Shown piece by piece: positions 16,383 through 23,108 of a stretch of DNA of 64,000 nucleotides (its first letter is position 1; every line of letters begins with the position of its first letter). This DNA is from JBAXXL01 sp037127915 (GTDB lineage: Bacteria > Bacteroidota > Ignavibacteria > Kapaibacteriales > UBA2268). A model generated the notes under the pieces. The model was given only the letters and a program-made list of their open reading frames with translations, made no database searches and was not told where the DNA came from. The stretch lies in NCBI GenBank assembly GCA_037127915.1, contig JBAXXL010000021.1, forward strand, positions 1 through 64,000, given 5' to 3'. The position numbers were made by a program, and so were the translations under genes.

Positions 16383-16823
16383 TTATTTAACAACTTCCAA
16401 TTTAATCGTAATTTCTGTGTCCTCTAAATAGCCTGTTGAATTCCAAGAAATAGTTCTTTTATAACTCTTTTTGTTTTCGGTTATTTTATCAGTTAAGGTT
16501 CCCTTGAGTTGACCATTTTTTATCGCTAAATTTGCACGTACAAATAGTGTGTCATAATCACATTTCAATGTAGCGCTATTTGAATCAATTTTACACTGTT
16601 CCCACCCTTCACCTGAACATTCAAGTGTTATGTCTCCAAAAAAGTTATTTTGCTTAAATTGATAGTCATTATAACCAATAAAAGTTTCGCCTATTGGTTT
16701 TCCGTCTGCTCCTATATGCTGTCTTTCAGCCCCACCTGAAGTTTTAATCTCTATTATCTGCTCACTTATCGCTAATGAGTAGAAACTAAAGAAAAATACA
16801 AATACCAAAATCAATTTTCCCAT
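16383..16823 (-). CDS. Small exported protein of unknown function
   Basis: 146 residues with a clear signal peptide (about 1-20). The mature part is beta-rich with two Cys residues in a CSGEGWEQC pattern that could form a disulfide. No family recognised. It is the first gene of the minus-strand group ending at 14691; 20 bases separate it from the next gene. Confidence 0.5.
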   Translation of the reverse strand: MGKLILVFVFFFSFYSLAISEQIIEIKTSGGAERQHIGADGKPIGETFIGYNDYQFKQNNFFGDITLECSGEGWEQCKIDSNSATLKCDYDTLFVRANLAIKNGQLKGTLTDKITENKKSYKRTISWNSTGYLEDTEITIKLEVVK

Positions 16824-16859
16824 ACCATCACCTAAAAATTATTGATATTAAAACATTTC

Positions 16860-16888
16860 AAAAAGGGTCATAAAATTTTACCCTTTTT
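16860..16888. terminator. AAAAAGGGT/ACCCTTTTT hairpin, possible bidirectional terminator
   Basis: Nine-base arms (16860-16868 and 16880-16888) with A/T tails on both sides could end transcription from the 17131-22709 gene run. It precedes the first gene of the next minus-strand group. Confidence 0.45.
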
Positions 16889-16975
16889 AACATATCTAAA
16901 ATATAAAAAATATATGAAATTACCAAATTCATCATAAAATAAGCTCCAAAGAATGTCATTTAGAACGTAATTTTG

Positions 16976-17052
16976 GAGAATTGGTTTTGGCTAAAGCCAA
17001 GGTGCAATTGGGAACTTCCTACCACGACATAAATGTCGTGGCTACTCAAGAA
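16976..17052. repeat. Dispersed palindromic element, family 1, copy 1
   Basis: Two palindromes, TTGGCTAAAGCCAA (16987-17000) and CCACGACATAAATGTCGTGG (17022-17041), are followed by CTACTCAAGAA. The same two-palindrome element occurs at 32411-32482 and, inverted, at 37613-37688. The second palindrome here differs in its centre with both arms changed together (GACAT/ATGTC against GACTT/AAGTC), keeping the pairing. Confidence 0.85.
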
Positions 17053-17095
17053 TACAGTCAATTACGAATTACAGGGTTTTTCTTTTCTTAGCATT

Positions 17096-17129
17096 CAAAA
17101 TCCAAAATCCAAAATCCAAAATCCAAAAT
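17096..17129. repeat. 7-base tandem array (TCCAAAA) next to a stop codon
   Basis: Four copies of TCCAAAA and partial flanking copies lie directly before the stop (17131-17133) of the following minus-strand gene. A related but more degenerate AAAATTCAAAACTC array lies at 37749-37779. Confidence 0.8.
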
Positions 17130-17130
17130 T

Positions 17131-17631
17131 TTAGAGATTCATTCTTTTCCAAAGCGTATTTATATAATATTCATTATTATTATCGTTCGCTGTGGTGGAA
17201 GTGATTATATTTATATGGAGTTCTGCGGTTGCCAAGTATTTTTTGAAATAATCTAGGCGGGTTTTTATACGGCTAGGGATTTTGCAGTATAGCTCATCGG
17301 CGTAATTAGTGATGTCTTTATCTTTGACGACTAATTTTGGCTGAAGCCCCAGCCATCGGCGTTCCAAAACATATTTTATCCAAGCCATCCCCATATACAT
17401 TGCTTTTGGGTCGTCGGTATGGGCGCTGAAGTCATAAACGTTACATTCGTAACCCAATGCCGAGAACATTAGGAAATTCGGGTCAATCTCCAAAAGAATA
17501 TCGTTGTATAAATGGCTCTCCACATAGCACGATTGTATTCTGATAAAATTTACCTTGTCCTCAGGAATTTGGTATTTTTCTATAGCTTCTATGCCATTGG
17601 TCAGATTTATAAAATGTTTGGTTATTTTCAT
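17131..17631 (-). CDS. Conserved-looking cytoplasmic protein of unknown function
   Basis: 166 residues, no signal peptide or membrane helix. Mixed alpha/beta with aromatic-rich stretches (DPKAMYMGMAWIKYVLERRWLG near 95). I do not recognise a family. It lies last in the minus-strand run that starts with the cobalamin adenosyltransferase gene; only three bases separate it from the small membrane-protein gene. Confidence 0.55.
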   Translation of the reverse strand: MKITKHFINLTNGIEAIEKYQIPEDKVNFIRIQSCYVESHLYNDILLEIDPNFLMFSALGYECNVYDFSAHTDDPKAMYMGMAWIKYVLERRWLGLQPKLVVKDKDITNYADELYCKIPSRIKTRLDYFKKYLATAELHINIITSTTANDNNNEYYINTLWKRMNL

Positions 17632-17634
17632 TAT

Positions 17635-17853
17635 TTAGACTTCTGTTGCAGAAGCATCGGCTTTCTTTTTCTTTTTTGCAAGATTCATTCTTGTTACATT
17701 AAATGCAACTATGACAACTAATAGAATGATTCTATAAATTGGCTTCACGGGTATAAAAAAAGCAACCGCTAAAATCAATACTCCAATTAATGTATGTGAA
17801 AGCAGATTGCGCCAATCTTTCAAATACATCCACACGTAATTTAAAATTTTCAT
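17635..17853 (-). CDS. Small membrane protein
   Basis: 72 residues: two predicted transmembrane helices (about 20-34 and 38-56) followed by a lysine-rich cytoplasmic tail (LAKKKKKADAS). No family recognised. It is flanked by 18- and 3-base spacers, consistent with an operon. Confidence 0.55.
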   Translation of the reverse strand: MKILNYVWMYLKDWRNLLSHTLIGVLILAVAFFIPVKPIYRIILLVVIVAFNVTRMNLAKKKKKADASATEV

Positions 17854-17871
17854 TAATTGTTATTAGTACTC

Positions 17872-19137
17872 TTATTTATTGAAAGTATATTCCATTCCTA
17901 AGCTAAGGATATTGAATTTTGAAACAGAATAATCGAGGCATATACCGAAATCGTTGAAATCAAATTTACATCCCGCTGTCCATTTCACTTGCTCTTCTAT
18001 TAATTTCATTTTAACTGTCGAAGGTTCTTGGTCTCCCGGGTATCCCGGAGTCGGATAATCTTTTCCTGCTTCCAACAATCCTAATTGCCTTTGAAGTTCA
18101 ACCGGCAAATAGTAAACATATTGCATATTGATATTAATTGATTCCCAAGAAATTCCGCTGTAAACAGTAAACCAATCGTTCAATTCTTTCGATAAATGGA
18201 GATTAATGTTATAAATACTTGCATCTGCAGTTAGTTGCGCGCCGGTTATTCCAATAGTATTCTGGAGATTCGTCCCTTGATAAACCCCTTGAATTGCCAT
18301 ATCGAAAAGCCGGTCTCTTCTGCCTCGGTTGAAGTATTGCGATATACTATGCTTCAATCCAACTCCCCAAAATGAAAACTTTCCGAAAGTTTTACCCAAA
18401 TCAAGCGGAGGGATTAATCTCAATAAAAGTTCTGTACCGAACAGGGAACCTATTTCAATTTGAGGAACGCCAAGAAGTAATGTACTAATATTAGAACCAC
18501 TTGTCATAGGGAACGATGTCGGGAATTGCTTTAGTAAACCTGCAACAGTATCGCGAGCACCTTCCGGTAATAAACTATAAAGAGCGTGGCGCTTGAAAAG
18601 CGAAACCATAGTGTCTGACGGGAGATAAATATATTCGACTTCTTTCGAACCCAACGCAGTAGCACCTGTTTTAGGCAAATCCAGCGATCCCGAATTTACA
18701 CCATCGTAAATAAGATTTAATAAAAGATATTCGAATAGTCCAACAGTGTCGGTAATATTATATTTCAACTGACCGCCTTCATAAGACAATTTAACGTAAC
18801 TCAACATATCAGTCGGGCTATATGCTTTCATCGGGATTTTAGTAGTAAAACTTTTCAAATCATCGTTTACAAAACCCATCATGCCATTTAATTTTATCTT
18901 AAAATAGGGTTTATTTACTTTTGCAGGAACATAAGCATCGCTAAAAAAGCCCGCATTTGTAGAGGCATTTGTAATTATAGGTAGCGGCCTTGCATAAGCG
19001 ACTCCATTATATTCGAATAGGTCTTTGCTAAACACTCGAGCCAATTGAATGGTCTTAGCGTCGGCTTGCTGTGCTTGTACAAAAGATGGTACACAAAATA
19101 CTACAGCCAAAATTAAAAGTACTAAGCTTTTTTTCAT
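17872..19137 (-). CDS. Predicted outer membrane beta-barrel protein (DUF6588-like)
   Basis: 421 residues with a signal peptide ending AQA. The mature protein has many alternating beta-strands, glycine-rich turns and aromatic girdle residues (FGKFSFWGVGLKHSISQYF, WFTVYSGISWESI), and ends LGMEYTFNK, compatible with an outer-membrane barrel. The general layout (N-terminal helix, then barrel) recalls DUF6588 proteins of Bacteroidota, an uncertain match. Its ATG overlaps the stop of the upstream gene by one base (TAATG), so they are coupled. Confidence 0.6.
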   Translation of the reverse strand: MKKSLVLLILAVVFCVPSFVQAQQADAKTIQLARVFSKDLFEYNGVAYARPLPIITNASTNAGFFSDAYVPAKVNKPYFKIKLNGMMGFVNDDLKSFTTKIPMKAYSPTDMLSYVKLSYEGGQLKYNITDTVGLFEYLLLNLIYDGVNSGSLDLPKTGATALGSKEVEYIYLPSDTMVSLFKRHALYSLLPEGARDTVAGLLKQFPTSFPMTSGSNISTLLLGVPQIEIGSLFGTELLLRLIPPLDLGKTFGKFSFWGVGLKHSISQYFNRGRRDRLFDMAIQGVYQGTNLQNTIGITGAQLTADASIYNINLHLSKELNDWFTVYSGISWESININMQYVYYLPVELQRQLGLLEAGKDYPTPGYPGDQEPSTVKMKLIEEQVKWTAGCKFDFNDFGICLDYSVSKFNILSLGMEYTFNK

Positions 19138-19601
19138 TATTTTCCCATAAAGTAATTTTCGGTTAGGTCATCGAATTTGATATTGGTTACTAGCCACCCT
19201 GTTTCGGGTGAATTATAATATGTGAATATCCATCGCATAGGATGCTTTGTGCAAAGTCCCAGACAACTGACTCTAATATATGATTTGGTAACGATTTCTG
19301 TTTTGAAATATTCATATTGATCTAATTTGCCATAGAATTCTTCGATTTTGGAAGTTTCTTTAATCAATTTGTCTAGATTTTGCTTGTCGTTTAAAAGCGG
19401 ACTTTTTGCTAATATTTGTTGGTAAGCTTTTTCGAAATCATGTTCACTTAAAAGTGTGAAGAAATCTGATATATTATCAAGAATAATTTTTGGCGCGGAT
19501 GCAGTAGAATCCGAGGACTTATCTTGTGCTAAACCAGATTGGGCTGATAAACTCAAAGTCGCTATTATCAAGCATAATAATATGTTTCGTAGTGATTTCA
19601 T
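19137..19601 (-). CDS. Exported NTF2-like/DUF protein
   Basis: 154 residues. Signal peptide (about 1-25), a Ser-rich linker, then a single domain beginning ISDFFTLLSEHDFEKAYQQIL, and ending GWLVTNIKFDD, an arrangement seen in NTF2-like exported domains. No precise family recognised. Six bases downstream of the LeuD-like gene and one-base overlap with the barrel gene indicate one transcript. Confidence 0.5.
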   Translation of the reverse strand: MKSLRNILLCLIIATLSLSAQSGLAQDKSSDSTASAPKIILDNISDFFTLLSEHDFEKAYQQILAKSPLLNDKQNLDKLIKETSKIEEFYGKLDQYEYFKTEIVTKSYIRVSCLGLCTKHPMRWIFTYYNSPETGWLVTNIKFDDLTENYFMGK

Positions 19602-19607
19602 TTATAT

Positions 19608-20099
19608 TTATTCAGATTTGTTTAAACGGTTGCGAGTATATTCGATTAATCCGCCGGCATCAATAACAGTTTGTTTTGATTGTGGTAGAGGCTCAATATC
19701 AAACTCCATATTTTTAGTTTTGTTTATCACTTTGTATGATTGTATTTCCAATTCATCGTCTTGATCGGCAGAAATCCCCGGGCAAATAATCATTTTCAAT
19801 CCTAAGTTGATACCGTTTTGTAGAAATATCCTCGAGATTGATTTTGCAACCACTATTAGTTCGTGTCCTTTCAGCGCCGAAACAGCTTGCTCACGTGAAG
19901 AACCGCACCCGAAATTCATACCGCAAACAATAGCGATGCTTTCACCCGGAATTTTATTGGATAATTTGTCATTCAATTCAATAATATCTGCGAAAGCATA
20001 CTGCGGAGTTTCGGTGGGTAACACAGTTGCCATATATCTTCCGGGATAAATTATATCGGTAGATATATCGTTTTCAAGCTTGAAAATTACTTTTGCCAT
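19608..20099 (-). CDS. LeuD-like aconitase-family swivel protein, motif-intact copy
   Basis: 163 residues, the size of archaeal-type isopropylmalate dehydratase small subunits. DISTDIIYPGRYM (11-23) matches the NIDTDxIIPxRYL opening; NFGCGSSREQA (62-72) is the intact substrate-phosphate/carboxylate loop; SISRIFLQNGINLGL (87-101) matches SFARIFYRNAINxGL; and GGLIEYTRNRL near the end is the LeuD C-terminal helix. In family terms it would need a [4Fe-4S] LeuC partner to isomerise isopropylmalate or a related substrate, but none is in the window. It is the last and least diverged of five LeuD-like modules here. Enzyme activity is possible only if a distant large subunit pairs with it. Confidence 0.8.
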   Translation of the reverse strand: MAKVIFKLENDISTDIIYPGRYMATVLPTETPQYAFADIIELNDKLSNKIPGESIAIVCGMNFGCGSSREQAVSALKGHELIVVAKSISRIFLQNGINLGLKMIICPGISADQDDELEIQSYKVINKTKNMEFDIEPLPQSKQTVIDAGGLIEYTRNRLNKSE

Positions 20100-20283
20100 T
20101 ATGTAGTTCCTCTGTTTTATCTATTTGTTCAGTATAAGTTTGGATTAACAATACACATCATATTAGCTATGATTAAATAGCAAATACAAGTAAATCCATC
20201 AATCCATTTACAAAAATAACTTATTTTTTTAATATATTTACAATTCCTCCTGGAATTTGAATTTCGTTATATAAAATGTTTAG

Positions 20284-20694
20284 TTAAATCCGTGGATATT
20301 CTATATTTCTTGTTTTATTTATTACTTTAAATGTCTGTATTTCGAGCTCATCGTCAACATCTGCCGAAAGAGTAGGACAAACAATTGGTACAAATCCCAA
20401 TTTTACGCACTCGGATTTATAAGCACTCGACACTGATTTTGCTATTACAACAAGATTATGCCCTTTTAATGCTGTAACAGCTTGTATGCGTTGAATACCG
20501 CACCCAAAATCCATGCCGCTTACTAAAGCAATGCTCTCAGTTGGAATTTTATTGACTAATTGAGCATTTAACACTTTATCGTCAGCGAAAGCATATTGCG
20601 GCGTCTTCGTTGGATCTGTTATGCTCAAATATTTATCGGGATAAATAAAATCAGTGGAGATTTTATCCCCCAATATAGAAATTACTTTTGCCAT
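20284..20694 (-). CDS. LeuD-like swivel module, degenerate and C-terminally short
   Basis: 136 residues. It keeps the opening KISTDFIYPDKYL (11-23) and the TPQYAFAD loop of its neighbour, and the strand DELEIQTFKVINKTRN. The active-site loop is DFGCGIQRIQA (62-72): the Ser-Ser and Glu of SSRE are lost, the Arg is retained. The C-terminal helix GGLIEYxRxRL is missing. It ends soon after the shared strand. A catalytic IPMI role is therefore doubtful. The 184-base gap to the next gene has no recognisable gene. Confidence 0.75.
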   Translation of the reverse strand: MAKVISILGDKISTDFIYPDKYLSITDPTKTPQYAFADDKVLNAQLVNKIPTESIALVSGMDFGCGIQRIQAVTALKGHNLVVIAKSVSSAYKSECVKLGFVPIVCPTLSADVDDELEIQTFKVINKTRNIEYPRI

Positions 20695-20756
20695 AAATTT
20701 TATTCCTAATTTTGGATTAATTAGTTTCTAAATACTAAATAACAGTTTAATATGTT

Positions 20757-21233
20757 TTAATTAGATTCATTCGGTTGATTTTTCTTGTCATCTTTTGATT
20801 CTTTTGGTTTATGATGTGGGTTAGTCAGTGATGTTTTCTTAATCACTTTAAATGTCTGTATCTGCAATTCATCGCCAAGAGCGATATCATCAATACCTAG
20901 TTCAAAACCGGCTATAAGATCACTATTTTGAATGAATTTTGAGTTTAATGGTTCTCCGCAGTAAGCAAGAAAATCAGGTGAAATTGATTTTGCGATTATT
21001 GTGAGATTATAGGACATTAGTGCATTAACAGCATCGTAGTTCCGAGGACCACAACCGAAATCAGTACCACATACAATAGCGACGCTTTGACCGGGCGCAA
21101 TTGAGTACCTTAACATATAGTTCAAGTCGTTATAACTGTTGAAAATACGACTGCTTGGTTGTGACATTAGATCAAAAGGACAAATTTGCTCAGCAGTAAT
21201 TCCGTTCTCTAATTTGTAAATTACTTTAGTCAT
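20757..21233 (-). CDS. LeuD-like swivel module with charged C-terminal tail
   Basis: 158 residues. The most diverged copy: opening GITAEQICPFDLM, active-site loop DFGCGPRNYDA (58-68), and a specificity loop shortened and changed (SQPSSRIFNSYND). The strand DELQIQTFKVIKKT is kept. The last ~22 residues are a Lys/Asp/Asn-rich tail (ESKDDKKNQPNESN) that replaces the LeuD C-terminal helix. Its ATG overlaps the end of the double-module gene by four bases (ATGA), implying coupled synthesis. Confidence 0.75.
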   Translation of the reverse strand: MTKVIYKLENGITAEQICPFDLMSQPSSRIFNSYNDLNYMLRYSIAPGQSVAIVCGTDFGCGPRNYDAVNALMSYNLTIIAKSISPDFLAYCGEPLNSKFIQNSDLIAGFELGIDDIALGDELQIQTFKVIKKTSLTNPHHKPKESKDDKKNQPNESN

Positions 21234-22159
21234 TTCTTGTTCCCCGTTAATATTTTTAATAAAAATTTAAACAAATTTGATATAAATATATAAATATTTA
21301 TAAATATACCCATCTTTCCTCTATCAAACACAATATTTCGTGTTCTATTAATCACTTTAAATGTCTGTATTTCTAATTCATCGTCAACAGCGGCTGAAAT
21401 GGTAGGACAAATCACAATTCCAAATCCTGATTGACTACATTTGTTAAAAAATGGATAGGGGGTAAATTTGGATATAACGTTTAATTCAGGTAAATGCCCT
21501 TTTAACGCGTCAACAGCCTGTTGGGTGGGAGTTCCGCAACCAAAATTTGTTCCGCATACCAATACAATCCCTATACCCGGAATTTTATTTCTCAATGCAT
21601 TGTTCAGTGCCGGAATGTTTTTGAAAGCACAATCAGCGGGTGGAGGTGGATTAGGATCAGTCAAAAAAATAGCTGGATAGATATCATTAGTTGTAATATT
21701 GTTTCCTAACACATATATTACTTTAAGCGATGGAACTATTGGATAAGCTAGATTTGTGGTTGCATTTATGACTTGAGTAGATGTTATATCCAAAACATCA
21801 TTTTCAGCGGCAAGAAGAGTCGGGCATTGTATCAATTTTAATCTTAGTGAATTTCCGCAGTATTGTAGAAATTCGGGTGATATTGATTTTGCGACTATTG
21901 TAAGATTGTAACTTAATAATGCGGCAACTGCTTCAAGACGAGGTGGAGAACCACATCCGAAATTATCGCCGGATAATATTGCGATGCTTTGACCGCTGTT
22001 GGTAAGGAGTAATTTGTTGTGTAATGTGGTATTAGTGCCGAAAGCGCATTGAGCAGGTGGAGGCGGATTTGGAGGTGGAGGCGCCATATAACTATCGGGA
22101 TAAATATCACTAGTGGAGACGTTGTCTCCTAAGACGTGAATTACATGTGCGTTAGCCAT
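21230..22159 (-). CDS. Double LeuD-like swivel protein with proline loops and hydrophobic tail
   Basis: 309 residues from ATG 22159, chosen over 22228 because it starts at MANAHVIHVLG as in the paralogues, has a GGAATGAAAC RBS region, and avoids overlap with the adenosyltransferase gene. Module A (1-142): opening NVSTSDIYPDSYM, proline-rich loop PPPPNPPPPAQC (27-38), loop NFGCGSPPRLEA (67-77). Module B (143-280): NITTNDIYPAIFL, loop DPNPPPPADC, NFGCGTPTQQA (206-216). Both lack SSRE. Residues about 284-304 are strongly hydrophobic, a possible membrane anchor or amphipathic tail. A tandem LeuD fusion without a LeuC domain is unusual. Confidence 0.8.
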   Translation of the reverse strand: MANAHVIHVLGDNVSTSDIYPDSYMAPPPPNPPPPAQCAFGTNTTLHNKLLLTNSGQSIAILSGDNFGCGSPPRLEAVAALLSYNLTIVAKSISPEFLQYCGNSLRLKLIQCPTLLAAENDVLDITSTQVINATTNLAYPIVPSLKVIYVLGNNITTNDIYPAIFLTDPNPPPPADCAFKNIPALNNALRNKIPGIGIVLVCGTNFGCGTPTQQAVDALKGHLPELNVISKFTPYPFFNKCSQSGFGIVICPTISAAVDDELEIQTFKVINRTRNIVFDRGKMGIFINIYIFISNLFKFLLKILTGNKK

Positions 22160-22163
22160 TGTT

Positions 22164-22709
22164 TCATTCCTTTGTTTTTTGCCAATTAGTTTCTGAATAA
22201 CCTGATAAAAAGTTAACATATCTTGCACTGGTAAATAAATAATCCGACAATCGGTTTAAATAAGGTAATATAGTCGGACCAATCTGCTCGTCGGCGGCTA
22301 ATTCCACGACAAGTCGTTCGGCTCGTCGGCAAACCGTTCTGGCTTGATGAAGAAAACAACTGCACGTACTGCCTATCGGTAGAATGAAATGTTGCAGGGG
22401 AGGTACAAGTTCCATATAATCGTCAATCAGTTTTTCCATACTCAAAACCCATTCCGGTTTGAGCAGTTCTGTTTCAGACGTGCATTTTGTATTTGATAAA
22501 TCGGAACATAACGAAAACAGCTCGTTGCAAATTTTCTGGAGATCATTTTTTACAATCTTGTTAGTACAATGTGCTATAGCTAAAGCAATGATCGAATTTA
22601 ATTCGTCAACAGTACCGTAAGCGTCAATTCGAAGAACATATTTTGGCACTCTTTCGCCGCTTGCTAGCGAAGTTTCACCCTTGTCACCGTATTTTGTATA
22701 TATCTTCAT
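22164..22709 (-). CDS. ATP:cob(I)alamin adenosyltransferase, PduO/MMAB type
   Basis: 181 residues, typical for the family. KYGDKGETSL (5-14) is the ATP-binding N-terminal motif, RIDAYGTVDELNS (27-39) follows, and the helix-loop motifs LPIGSTCSCFLHQARTVCRRAERL (about 116-140) and YLNRLSDYLFTSARY are diagnostic. It converts cob(I)alamin to adenosylcobalamin in the cytoplasm. It is the first gene of a long minus-strand run; the next gene starts four bases after its stop. A TATATTTG box (minus strand, 22732-22739) lies about 25 bases before the ATG. Why it leads the LeuD-like genes is unknown. Confidence 0.92.
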   Translation of the reverse strand: MKIYTKYGDKGETSLASGERVPKYVLRIDAYGTVDELNSIIALAIAHCTNKIVKNDLQKICNELFSLCSDLSNTKCTSETELLKPEWVLSMEKLIDDYMELVPPLQHFILPIGSTCSCFLHQARTVCRRAERLVVELAADEQIGPTILPYLNRLSDYLFTSARYVNFLSGYSETNWQKTKE

Positions 22710-22731
22710 AATCTATCTAAAATTAATTTAG

Positions 22732-22739
22732 CAAATATA
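22732..22739 (-). promoter_or_regulatory. -7 box for the adenosyltransferase/LeuD-like gene run
   Basis: TATATTTG on the minus strand matches TAnnTTTG. A TTG lies 23 bases upstream, longer than the usual spacing. It is the only candidate found ahead of the nine-gene run. Confidence 0.4.
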
Positions 22740-22799
22740 CAAATATTTTAAATAATAAATAACAATTTTATACAAAAGTGTGAAAATATATTGACAATT

Positions 22800-22829
22800 T
22801 TGCCGAAATCGTTTATTTTATTAATTTTG
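22800..22829 (+). promoter_or_regulatory. Bacteroidota-type promoter with long leader
   Basis: TTG (22800-22802), 19 bases, TAATTTTG (22822-22829): an exact match to the TTG-N19-TAnnTTTG pattern. The first gene downstream starts about 280 bases later. The leader contains two very short open frames (12 codons at about 22900; 25 codons at 22934-23011) that do not look like real genes, and the palindrome at 22976-22994. Confidence 0.6.
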
Positions 22830-22975
22830 CTAAAGGATTTAATGTGATTTGAAAATTTATGGTGTTTTACAATAAGTATTTGTGATTTAGAGAAAGATAT
22901 GAGCGAAATAATCAAAAACAGTGAATATATGCTATGAAGAAGTTTTTTCGGTTTTACGACCAAAGTTTTAAAATA

Positions 22976-22994
22976 GTCCCCCAAGTTGGGGGAC
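22976..22994. repeat. Perfect palindrome GTCCCCCAA-G-TTGGGGGAC
   Basis: Nine-base arms around a single central base within the leader of the Asp-box gene array. It is GC-rich in a very AT-rich spacer, so it should fold in RNA. It could be a regulatory hairpin or a REP-like insert. Confidence 0.6.
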
Positions 22995-23108
22995 AATTAG
23001 AATACTATTAATTTGGCAACATACTGTTATCAATTGAAGTTAAATGTCATTTCAGGAAACAATTTTTGAACATTAAATATTAAATAATAAATTAATTTGC
23101 GTAATCTT

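Noticed and set aside
19608..20099. Ordinary leucine biosynthesis leuCD operon
   Set aside because: No leuC, leuA or leuB is present and neighbours are LeuD-like paralogues and envelope proteins.
22160..22228. N-terminal extension of the double LeuD-like protein
   Set aside because: It would overlap the adenosyltransferase gene; ATG 22159 aligns with the start of the paralogues and has an RBS.
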